From the NCBI GenBank assembly GCA_003563455.1, contig PWRV01000180.1, positions 1 to 8,958 of the forward strand: a stretch of 8,958 nucleotides of DNA, written 5' to 3'. Below are positions 1 to 6,288 of this stretch, in pieces. The notes beneath the pieces were generated by a model that saw only the letters and a program-made list of their open reading frames with translations, had not been told where the DNA came from and ran no database searches. The translations under genes were made by a program, and so were the position numbers. Each line of letters begins with the position of its first letter. Positions within the stretch are counted from its first letter, which is position 1. This DNA comes from Thioalkalivibrio sp. (GTDB taxonomy: Bacteria; Pseudomonadota; Gammaproteobacteria; Ectothiorhodospirales; Ectothiorhodospiraceae).

Positions 1-653
1 CCCTGCGCCACGACAGCGAATACCCGATGTACTCCGGCAGGATCGTCTCGGACCGGGGCCTCGACGTGCCGGCGGGGAACTACCTCGACCACTTCCGGGA
101 GTCGCACGTCGCGCACTCGACCGCGCTGTATGCCCACCTCGATGGCGAGCCGTATCTTGTCGGACCGCTGGCGCGGCTCAACCTGAATCACGACCGCCTT
201 TCGCCACCCGTACGCGCGGCACTGGAGGCCACGGGCCTGAGGTTGCCCAGCCGGAACATGTTCCACTCGGTGATCGCACGCGCGGTGGAGATCCACGAGG
301 TGGTCCTCGAGGCGATTCGCCTGCTCGAGGCCTACAGTCCGGAGGAACCGGCCCACGTGCCGACCGCGGTGCAAGCCGGTGTCGGCTGCGGCGCCACCGA
401 GGCCCCGCGCGGCTTGCTCTGGCATCGCTACGAGACGGACGAAGAGGGCAAGGTCCTCTCGGCCCAGATCGTGCCACCCACCGCCCAGAACCAGGCGCGA
501 ATCGAGGACGACCTTAAGTGCTCGCTCGAGGCCTTCGGCCTGCACAACGACGACGACGCGCTGCGCCTGCGCGGCGAAACCGTGATCCGCAACTACGACC
601 CCTGCATTTCCTGCGCGACGCACTTCCTGAAGGTCCGCGTCGAGCGCCGGTGA
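1..653 (+). CDS. Group 3 (3b-like) [NiFe]-hydrogenase large (alpha) subunit, C-terminal part
   Basis: Partial gene: the reading frame is open from base 3 and its start lies upstream of the window, leaving about 216 residues. The last residues carry the C-terminal nickel-site motif DPCISCATH, whose two cysteines are ligands of the [NiFe] centre in this family. The block LVGPLARLNLN and the later GLLWHRYETDEEGK and IVPPTAQNQARIEDDL blocks are typical of HydA/HyhL-like cytoplasmic hydrogenase alpha subunits. After the motif's His comes a nine-residue tail, FLKVRVERR, which the maturation protease is expected to remove once nickel is inserted. The enzyme would interconvert H2 and protons, in group 3b coupled to NADP(H), and some members also reduce sulfur. 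The assignment to 3b rather than 3d (HoxH) rests on overall resemblance and is less sure than the family. The protease gene follows directly, overlapping by four bases. Confidence 0.93.
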   Translation, partial: LRHDSEYPMYSGRIVSDRGLDVPAGNYLDHFRESHVAHSTALYAHLDGEPYLVGPLARLNLNHDRLSPPVRAALEATGLRLPSRNMFHSVIARAVEIHEVVLEAIRLLEAYSPEEPAHVPTAVQAGVGCGATEAPRGLLWHRYETDEEGKVLSAQIVPPTAQNQARIEDDLKCSLEAFGLHNDDDALRLRGETVIRNYDPCISCATHFLKVRVERR

Positions 654-1117
654 GCAAGGGGGAGGGCCGTGCGCCGGCAGCCTGGCGCATCATTGGCATC
701 GGGTCGCCGGTTGCCGGTGACGACCTTGGGTGGCTCGCGATCGATTGGCTGAGGAATGCCGGCGTCGACCGGCACGCCGAATTGTTGACCCTTGATCGCC
801 CGGGTCCGGGGCTGCTTGATCATCTGCAGCCCGATGCCCGGGTGATTCTGATCGACGCGATGGAAGCCGGGCTCCCGGCCGGAACCCTGCGCGAGCTGGC
901 GCTCGACGATCTGCTGGCCCAGGCCCGTCCGCCGTCGAGCCACGATCTGGGGCTTGCCGAAACCCTGGCGCTGGCGCAGGCGCTGGAGGTGCTGCCAAGG
1001 CAACTGCATCTGATCGGTATCCAGATGACAGGCGAGGGGGCAAGCGTTCCATCAAGCGAAGCGCTGGCGGGAGAGCTCGTGCGGCGGGTGCGGGCGATGC
1101 TACCGCCCGGTACGTGA
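650..1117 (+). CDS. Hydrogenase maturation protease (HybD/HycI/HoxW family)
   Basis: A 155-residue endopeptidase that would trim the C-terminal tail of the large subunit encoded just upstream. The N-terminal motif GIGSPVAGDD (about residues 16-25) matches the family's GxGNPxxxDD pattern. The three expected nickel-sensing ligands can be placed at Asp25 of GDD, Asp69 in LIDAM and His98 in SSHDLGL. The length is usual for the family. I chose the GTG at 650 because it overlaps the TGA of the large subunit as GTGA and puts the first motif close to the N-terminus; the frame runs further upstream, but that part would lie inside the large-subunit gene. No clear Shine-Dalgarno sequence precedes it, so translational coupling is likely. 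The usual Asn of the first motif is Ser here (GIGSP), a mild variation. Confidence 0.92.
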   Translation: MSKGEGRAPAAWRIIGIGSPVAGDDLGWLAIDWLRNAGVDRHAELLTLDRPGPGLLDHLQPDARVILIDAMEAGLPAGTLRELALDDLLAQARPPSSHDLGLAETLALAQALEVLPRQLHLIGIQMTGEGASVPSSEALAGELVRRVRAMLPPGT

Positions 1118-1280
1118 AAGGCCCATGCAGACGGCCCCATTTGTGTTCTGACGCTTCCCGGCCGCCGCATCGAATGGCAGGCGTTCCAGTAATCCCCGGA
1201 TCGCATCATTCATGGCGATGAGGCAGCAACGGGGTGGGTTGCAGGAGAGCGGGCGACGGGTGCTTCCCGGGTTGGGCCGG

Positions 1281-2105
1281 CTATTTTCTGCCTGCACCGC
1301 CCGTGTTGGCATAGACCAGACGGCGATTACGCTGCATGAGTGGCAACAGCAGTGGACTTTGCAGCATCAGCCGTGATGACGTCATCCAGCGTGAGTCATA
1401 TTGTATGGCACTCATGGTTGAGCTGTTCTGGCGAGCACGATTGCCTCGAATGATATGACTGCCGGTACCGGCAGGCGCGAGCATGCCCGGGTCAAAATCC
1501 ACGTCCAGCCAGTCGCAAAGTTTGTTCAGCATCACGTGCGGTCGCAATGCCAGCTCTTCATAGCCCAGATTACGGGCTCTGATGTGATGACGCCGCAGAA
1601 ACCGCTCGGTGCGCAGGTTTCCACGCCACCAACGCGCGGCCAGGCGCAGCGTGCCGCCTTTGTCGCGGTGGTCATGGCCACGCAGGCGCGAATCAATCCA
1701 GCTTCGTACGTCGCGCGTCAGGTGAATGGCACGGAGGTCATGGTGCTGGTTCAACCAGGCCTGGTAAGGTCGCACCGTCTTGGAGGAATCGACCATGACG
1801 CGATCATTGCCATAATGCGCAATGAAGCGATCGACCAGCTCCTGGTATTTCTGTTCCAGTCCGAGTTGGTGATGATCTTCGAGCCAGGTCAGCATTTTTC
1901 CCCAGAACGGACACTCGCGGGCGATAGCGCCACATGAGCACACATCTGTTTGGTAGCGCGGACCGCGCAACTCAGCCAGTGGTGTGCGCAGTACCTTGGA
2001 GACCTCGCCGAGTCCAATGATGCGCGGATGGCAGCCAAGCGCCATGTCGAGGATCGTGGAACCACTGTGGCCGATACCAACAATTAGCAGTATTTTCTGA
2101 GTCAT
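1281..2105 (-). CDS. Sulfotransferase family protein (PAPS-dependent)
   Basis: A 274-residue cytoplasmic enzyme expected to move sulfate from PAPS to a hydroxyl of a sugar, lipid or small molecule. The 5'-phosphosulfate-binding loop is GIGHSGSTILDMALGCHP near the N-terminus (about residues 10-27). VDSSK (about 105-109) and LTRDVRSWIDSR (about 129-140) correspond to the 3'-phosphate-binding region. A Cys-rich block, CSCGAIARECPFW (about 56-68), and a late HIIRGNRAR block (about 217-225) recur in this bacterial subfamily. Length is normal and the gene looks intact. It converges on the hydrogenase protease gene and lies 215 bases downstream of the GT28-like gene on the same strand. No good Shine-Dalgarno sequence precedes the ATG. 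The gene looks less GC-rich than its neighbours, which hints at separate acquisition. The acceptor cannot be read from sequence; an envelope saccharide is inferred from the neighbours. Confidence 0.88.
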   Translation of the reverse strand: MTQKILLIVGIGHSGSTILDMALGCHPRIIGLGEVSKVLRTPLAELRGPRYQTDVCSCGAIARECPFWGKMLTWLEDHHQLGLEQKYQELVDRFIAHYGNDRVMVDSSKTVRPYQAWLNQHHDLRAIHLTRDVRSWIDSRLRGHDHRDKGGTLRLAARWWRGNLRTERFLRRHHIRARNLGYEELALRPHVMLNKLCDWLDVDFDPGMLAPAGTGSHIIRGNRARQNSSTMSAIQYDSRWMTSSRLMLQSPLLLPLMQRNRRLVYANTGGAGRK

Positions 2106-2320
2106 TGGCTCTGAGCAGTATGCGACCGGGAAAGAAGAAAGGAGACAGTAATATCGGCGGCTGCTCGAACGTAATGGTCTGTTCAGGCGGCTGTGGTGGA
2201 AAGTACCTGCTCACCGTGTCCGAAGCATGTGAGCTCGGGACGCCCCCGGTCAAGGATCCGGTTGATCACCATTGAATCTTCGGTGCAGGCAGTCGCTTTC
2301 GTTGCGCCCCCGCAGGCCGC
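2106..2320. other. Intergenic gap between GT28-like gene and sulfotransferase gene
   Basis: This 215-base gap separates two same-strand genes. I found no coding region with family character and no convincing promoter. Read on the minus strand it gives the sulfotransferase an untranslated leader containing an uninterrupted 18-base pyrimidine run (plus-strand purine run at 2128-2145) about 23 bases before the ATG. The gap is long enough to hold a promoter, so the sulfotransferase may be transcribed independently of the glycosyltransferase run. Confidence 0.5.
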
Positions 2321-3490
2321 TCAATCTCCCTCGCCCCCGCTGCCGGCCGTTGACGATGGTGTCCCGTCGGATGATCTTAAACCGACCTTGCCGAAATCGG
2401 CGATCGCCAGGAGTTGCTGCATGGCTGAGACGACCTTCGGCATGTCATTGCGGAAACCCAGGGCGCGGGCGCGCGCGACCAGGTTGCTTTGAGCATCTTG
2501 ATCCTGCAGAAGCGTTGCGGCCTTGCTCGCCATCACTTCGGACCTGGTCGCGCACGTCTGCAGCACCTCTTCGCGCGCCAGTTTTGCGAGTCGCGCGGGC
2601 TGGTCGCTACCGCCGGCGGGGACTGCAAGCAGTGGGCGGCCCTGCGCCAAAGTCTGTTGCACCAGACTGCCGCCGCCGCTGACGACCAGGGCCGCACGCG
2701 CGATCATTGTCGCGAGGTCGCCGGGGCACATGGAGCGTACCTCCAGACGCAAGGGGTCGGATTCCAGCGGGACCGAGCTCAGTGGGCCAGCCACCAGCAG
2801 GGTGGGGTGGCCGGTTGCGGCGTGGAAGCGTCGAGCTGCCAGCTGGAACGTTCGGTCGACAGGCTCGCCATCGACCATGCCCCCGCCCCCGCCGGAGACA
2901 AAGAGTGCATGACCCTCGCGTGGCAGGCCCGCCCGGTCCACGGCTTCCAGTGCCCGGTCGGGCGCGTCCGGGGGCAGCAGGGTGGAAAAGAAACGGAGCT
3001 GCAAGCGTCGGTTCACACGGGCGAGTAGTCGTTCCCTGTGTGTCAGGCGTTGCTCCGCGGGTGGCGTGATCATCCAGTGTTCGTCCAGGGCGCGCAGTTT
3101 GCGCAGGCCGAACCCCCGGCGACGACTCGAAGCCCGCGAACTGACATAGACCACCTTCGCGACACCAAGCTTGCGACAAATCTTCAACTGGCGCTGGCGC
3201 AGCGTGCTGTCGAAGATCACCAGGTCCGGGCGGACCTCGCGCATGATCCGCTCGACGCCGTCCGTGTCCCGTGTGGGGGAGTCGCGGAGGGTGTGGTAGC
3301 CGAGCCCGCCCGGCTTTTCGACGTCCGCATCACGGCTGACGCAGATATGCAGATCCCACCCCGGGTGGCGGGCCCGGCATGCGTGGGCAATGGTGAGGGC
3401 GCGATAGAACTCCCCGGCGCCCTGGGGACCGCTGACCGGTATGAACAGGATGACGGGCCGTGAGCATACGGTGCCGGTTGCCGCTTTCAT
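2321..3490 (-). CDS. GT-B fold glycosyltransferase with MurG/GT28-like C-terminal domain
   Basis: A 389-residue protein of two Rossmann-like halves. The N-terminal half starts VILFIPVSGPQGAGEFYRAL (about residues 13-32), with a glycine-rich turn as in acceptor-binding domains, and includes PDLVIFDSTLRQRQL (about 88-102). The C-terminal half has ALFVSGGGGGMVDGE (about 195-209) and then LVVSGGGSLVQQTLAQGRP followed by LLAVPAGGSDQ (about 268-297), the pattern with which GT28-type enzymes bind a UDP-sugar. The function inferred is transfer of a nucleotide-activated sugar in envelope glycan synthesis; donor and acceptor are unknown. The ATG overlaps the stop of the GT4 gene as ATGA, so the pair is probably cotranslated. 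It is unlikely to be MurG itself, since it lies outside any cell-division cluster and the acceptor-side motifs differ. The low-complexity tail (about 370-389, rich in Ser and Gly) is probably disordered. Confidence 0.82.
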   Translation of the reverse strand: MKAATGTVCSRPVILFIPVSGPQGAGEFYRALTIAHACRARHPGWDLHICVSRDADVEKPGGLGYHTLRDSPTRDTDGVERIMREVRPDLVIFDSTLRQRQLKICRKLGVAKVVYVSSRASSRRRGFGLRKLRALDEHWMITPPAEQRLTHRERLLARVNRRLQLRFFSTLLPPDAPDRALEAVDRAGLPREGHALFVSGGGGGMVDGEPVDRTFQLAARRFHAATGHPTLLVAGPLSSVPLESDPLRLEVRSMCPGDLATMIARAALVVSGGGSLVQQTLAQGRPLLAVPAGGSDQPARLAKLAREEVLQTCATRSEVMASKAATLLQDQDAQSNLVARARALGFRNDMPKVVSAMQQLLAIADFGKVGLRSSDGTPSSTAGSGGEGD

Positions 3491-4611
3491 TGTCCCCGGT
3501 TTCCTTGCCGAGCCGCGGCCATCAGCACCCGGTCAGGCAGAGCCAGGTACTGGTCCGTCACCGTCTCGATCGCGAATCGGCGTAACACTGCATCATCGAC
3601 GGTGGGCGGGTTCGCCAGGATGTCGCGAATCCGCCCAGCGAGCGCAACGGGGTCATCGAGCGGAGCCAGGCAACGCGCCAGAGGGCCAACAAGGATGTCC
3701 GAGGGCCCGGAAGGGCAGTCGGTACTGACAACCGGGGTACCGGTGGCCAGAGCCTCGACGATTACGCGCCCGAACCCCTCGAAGTCGGAGGCCAGCACCA
3801 AAAGGTCCGCCCGGGCCATCCACGCATAGGCATTCTCGTGAAATCCCGGGAACACGACTGATTCTGCAATTCCCAAACGCTCGGCCTGTTCGTGCAGTTG
3901 CCGGACCTTTCGCCGCGAACCGGTGCCAAGCAGCACCAGTCGGTGTTCCGTATCCAGCAGGGCCCAGGCCTCGAGCAGGCGGTCGATCCGCTTCTGCCGC
4001 TTGAAATGGCCGACATGCAGAACGAACGGCCGCAGTTCATCCGCATCGGGCTCGGGTTCGGTGGCGCGGCGCCGGATGGAGGCGATGTCGAACCCATTGT
4101 GAATGGTCCGCAGCGACGCCGGCCGGATCCCGAGATCCGTTGTGACGTTTCGCGCGACCCCGTCGGAAACCGCGAGCAGGTGCTGCCCGTTGTACAGGCG
4201 ACGCAGCCGATGGCGCCACCAAAAACGGAGGACCGCAGGCCGGGTCCCGCGAATCTGTGGCCCCAAGGAGTTATGCAGGCAATGGTAGACGTCCGGTAGT
4301 TGTGCGCGGCGAACCACCGCGCTCGTGCGGAGCAGATTCGCGACCACCAGATCGAACGGGCCATCCTCTTCCAGGCCTGCCATTGCCGTGCGCAGTCGCC
4401 GGGCCAGAATCCGGTTGCCGGGCATTCCCTCTCTCTTCGTACTCAGCCGCACGTAACGGATGGCTAGATCCAGAGCGTATGCGACTTCGTCGCCGAGTGT
4501 GAGGATGCTGACATCAATGCCGCGGGCCGCCATTTCAGTGGCTGACGTGGCCACCGAGCGTTCCGCACCCCCCCCTGTCAGCGAGTCGACGATGAAAGCG
4601 ACACGTTTCAC
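3487..4611 (-). CDS. GT4 family glycosyltransferase
   Basis: A 374-residue GT-B retaining glycosyltransferase. The N-terminus VKRVAFIVDSLTGGGAERSV has the glycine-rich GGGAER loop typical of GT4. HNGFDIASI (about residues 171-179) and VLHVGHFKRQKRIDRLLEAW (about 197-216) mark the start of the donor domain. LGTGSRR follows at about 228-234, and the EX7E nucleotide-sugar motif runs from Glu278 to Glu286 in EGFGRVIVE, followed by ATGTPVVSTDCPSGPSDIL. The frame is open for 80 codons further upstream, but that part has no GT4 character. I chose the GTG at 4611 because the family's first strand starts there and because GTGA overlaps the stop of the preceding ORF. Its own stop overlaps the next ATG. 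It probably adds a sugar to an LPS or exopolysaccharide intermediate on the cytoplasmic face of the inner membrane; the sugar is not predictable. Confidence 0.9.
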   Translation of the reverse strand: MKRVAFIVDSLTGGGAERSVATSATEMAARGIDVSILTLGDEVAYALDLAIRYVRLSTKREGMPGNRILARRLRTAMAGLEEDGPFDLVVANLLRTSAVVRRAQLPDVYHCLHNSLGPQIRGTRPAVLRFWWRHRLRRLYNGQHLLAVSDGVARNVTTDLGIRPASLRTIHNGFDIASIRRRATEPEPDADELRPFVLHVGHFKRQKRIDRLLEAWALLDTEHRLVLLGTGSRRKVRQLHEQAERLGIAESVVFPGFHENAYAWMARADLLVLASDFEGFGRVIVEALATGTPVVSTDCPSGPSDILVGPLARCLAPLDDPVALAGRIRDILANPPTVDDAVLRRFAIETVTDQYLALPDRVLMAAARQGNRGQ

Positions 4612-5042
4612 TCGCGAGTTCCCGAGGTCCCGGATGATGGCAGGCAGATCGCAACTCCTGCGGCCTCGCCTTCCAGTGCCAGCGCAGACCCGAATCCGAC
4701 AAACGCGGCAAGATAGAACCAGCTCACCTGAAGGTCGAGACAGGGCTTCCTGGTACTCGTAGCCAACGCAATCCTCGTGACGATCACGGTAGCAATCGTG
4801 ATGTGGCCCTCGGTCCGCCGCGCTGAAGCAGTCGCGGCAGGCCGAGGGCAAGGATTGCGAACAAAGGGGGTCACAACTGCCATAAATGCTAAAAAGGCGG
4901 GAACCATGTCCGTGTTTTGTGTTGCCTTGGAAAACCCGGTACCTAAAAGAAGGATGACCAGTCCGGTGACCCCAAGCGCGTGAGCGAAACGGCTAAGTTC
5001 GGGGTGTGGATCAACCTCGGTGTCGGGTGTTGCGGCGGGCAC
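4608..5042 (-). CDS. Short multi-membrane-segment protein, or remnant of an O-antigen ligase-like gene
   Basis: A 144-codon ORF opening with GTG. Hydrophobic stretches lie at about residues 22-38 (LGVTGLVILLLGTGFS), 46-62 (MVPAFLAFMAVVTPFV), 81-95 (ITIATVIVTRIALAT) and 107-134 (starting WFYLAAFVGFGSALAL), separated by basic loops. Its TGA overlaps the GTG of the GT4 gene, as expected for an operon partner. The segment GTGFSKATQNTDMVPAFLAF recalls the first loop and second helix of O-antigen ligase/polymerase proteins, but those have about 400 residues and many more helices. The middle (around residues 62-80) loses membrane character, while another frame over 4784-4858 reads AILALGLPRLLQRG before a stop, so frameshift decay is possible. 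No convincing ribosome-binding site precedes the GTG. It may be a genuine small membrane protein, a pseudogene fragment, or not translated. Confidence 0.45.
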   Translation of the reverse strand: MPAATPDTEVDPHPELSRFAHALGVTGLVILLLGTGFSKATQNTDMVPAFLAFMAVVTPFVRNPCPRPAATASARRTEGHITIATVIVTRIALATSTRKPCLDLQVSWFYLAAFVGFGSALALEGEAAGVAICLPSSGTSGTRE

Positions 5043-5409
5043 GGCGTGGTCTCGGATATTTCTGGGATTGTGCAGTCGAGTGTGGATCTCGGCGCCATTC
5101 CACTATGATGGTCATAGCGCGCGTACTCCGTTGCGCCTTGGAGGGGCACGGGTCTACGCCCCATCGGGAGTTTGCCATGATGACTGTTGCCTGGGAACGC
5201 CGCCAGCTTCCCGACCAGGGATCCCCGGGCGGCACGGGCCAGCCGGTGCGGCCGCAGTGTCGTGCAGGCGGGTGGTGCGGGTCTTCAGCGGCCGAACCAT
5301 CGCCAGGGGAGGTCTCGTGCGGTTACGCTCCGCATGCGGCCATGGTGCCACGCTTTAATGGCGTTCGGGGATTATCTTTGATCGTGATACAGAGTGCGTG
5401 CTCCTGACC
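5043..5409. other. Divergent intergenic region upstream of the GT run and of the kinase pair
   Basis: This gap lies between genes transcribed away from each other, so it should hold promoters for both sides. It contains the perfect inverted repeat at 5103-5117, whose left arm includes TATGAT (5104-5109), a five-of-six match to a -10 box, but no acceptable -35 sits at the right distance. A small + strand ORF at 5177-5407 has a GGGAG six bases before its ATG and stops two bases before the first kinase ATG, but its translation, rich in Gly, Cys and Arg, matches nothing I know. All frames are rather open because of high GC, so open frames here mean little. I saw no tRNA or other RNA gene. Confidence 0.5.
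5103..5117. promoter_or_regulatory. Perfect inverted repeat CTATGA-TGG-TCATAG, candidate operator
   Basis: Six-base arms CTATGA and TCATAG flank a three-base centre TGG. The repeat lies in the divergent region between the membrane-segment ORF and the kinase pair, about 60 bases from the former and 290 from the latter. The shape would suit a dimeric regulator or overlap a -10-like TATGAT, but a repeat this short can occur by chance. Confidence 0.25.
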
Positions 5410-6282
5410 ATGCGACTTCTGCTCCGAAGATCGAAGGCCCCGCGAGAGCTTCCTCCCGGCCAATGCTTTGAAGACGGGCGAGAAGTCTTTCATGTCCTTG
5501 AGGCCTTGCTCGGCAAAAGGCCGGACTCGACCGTGATCCTCAACTATCACGGCCGGTTGTCTCTCCGCGCTGAGGCCGGTGGGCATGCTTTCAAGATTGC
5601 CGAATGCGAGAGCCTGGAGAGGGCGCTGTTGGCTGAAAGGGCCCTGCAGATTGCTTATGCGCAGGCTGGCCCGGTGCCCCGGTTCATTGCCCGCTCGGGG
5701 ACAGTGATCGCGTGCGAATGGGTTGAGGGGCGGTCCTGCAAATCGTTGCCGGCGGCGCAACAGCGGGACGCCGTGCTCGAGTGCCAGGTGGCGCTGTGCA
5801 ATGCGGCTATCCCCGACCCGCTGAAGCCGACGGGGTATGTGCATCTCGAAAGCCTCCTGGCCCGGCTCGAACAGTTTGGCCCGCTGATCCTGCCCGCGCC
5901 AAGTGTCCGGAAGATCGTCGATCGTCTCAGGGCCGTTCTCCCGGAGGCCACGGACATGCATCTGATTCATCCGGACCTCACGCCGGCCAATATCGTGATG
6001 ACCGACGATGGGCCGGTGATCATCGACAACGAGGTGATTTCGGTTGGAGCCGGATGCGAGTTTGATGTCTGGAATTCCGGCGAGGCACTGTTCGGGTTTC
6101 GTGACCCGAATGCGATCCAGGCATACGTCGAAGCCTTCCATCAGCGCTGCCCGATGTCCTCGCTCTACGCACACCAGGTTGTTTGGGACGACTTCCGTAT
6201 ACTTCGGAAGGGCCTCAAATCCCTGTCAAAAGGACGCCGCCTGAAGGCCAGGCGCCTTCTGCGAAAACTGGAGCGTCTTTAG
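5410..6282 (+). CDS. Kinase-fold protein (APH/choline-kinase-like), probable LPS or sugar kinase
   Basis: A 290-residue protein with the aminoglycoside-phosphotransferase/LPS-kinase core. HAFKIAECESLERALLAERA (about residues 59-78) gives the ATP-binding Lys62 and a helix-C glutamate. ACEWVEGRS (about 101-109) is the hinge. MHLIHPDLTPANIVM (about 183-197) is the catalytic loop with Asp189 and Asn194. VIIDNEVIS (about 203-211) holds the metal-binding Asp206 where eukaryotic kinases have DFG. All key residues are present, so an active enzyme is likely. Its place, six bases before an RfaY-like gene and amid glycosyltransferases, suggests that it phosphorylates a core or lipid-linked sugar, but a small-molecule substrate is not excluded. 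I prefer the ATG at 5410; the GTG at 5398 is in frame and would add four residues. Neither start has a clear Shine-Dalgarno sequence. Confidence 0.78.
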   Translation: MRLLLRRSKAPRELPPGQCFEDGREVFHVLEALLGKRPDSTVILNYHGRLSLRAEAGGHAFKIAECESLERALLAERALQIAYAQAGPVPRFIARSGTVIACEWVEGRSCKSLPAAQQRDAVLECQVALCNAAIPDPLKPTGYVHLESLLARLEQFGPLILPAPSVRKIVDRLRAVLPEATDMHLIHPDLTPANIVMTDDGPVIIDNEVISVGAGCEFDVWNSGEALFGFRDPNAIQAYVEAFHQRCPMSSLYAHQVVWDDFRILRKGLKSLSKGRRLKARRLLRKLERL

Positions 6283-6288
6283 TACATC

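Noticed and set aside
1100..1213. 37-codon minus-strand ORF starting MNDAIRGLLERLPFD in the convergent gap
   Set aside because: The start of the peptide looks protein-like, but there is no ribosome-binding site, it runs into the protease gene, and it is too short to judge; at most a remnant.
1118..1280. Terminator hairpin between the hydrogenase protease and the sulfotransferase
   Set aside because: Only 4-5 base arms such as ATCGC/GCGAT were found, without a T-run; not enough to call.
1455..1937. 160-codon plus-strand ORF inside the sulfotransferase gene
   Set aside because: Antisense shadow; all sulfotransferase motifs are on the minus strand.
2106..2320. Minus-strand promoter based on TTGACC (plus 2236-2241 area) upstream of the sulfotransferase
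   Set aside because: The -35-like TTGACC is good, but no acceptable -10 lies 16-18 bases downstream.
4612..4851. N-terminal extension of the GT4 gene to a start at 4851
   Set aside because: The extra 80 residues are rich in Cys and Arg, lack GT4 character, and lie in a different frame over the membrane-segment ORF; the GT4 fold begins at the GTG at 4611.
5323..6174. 283-codon minus-strand ORF opposite the first kinase gene
   Set aside because: It mirrors the kinase coding frame, has no recognisable domain, and is a usual antisense shadow in GC-rich DNA.
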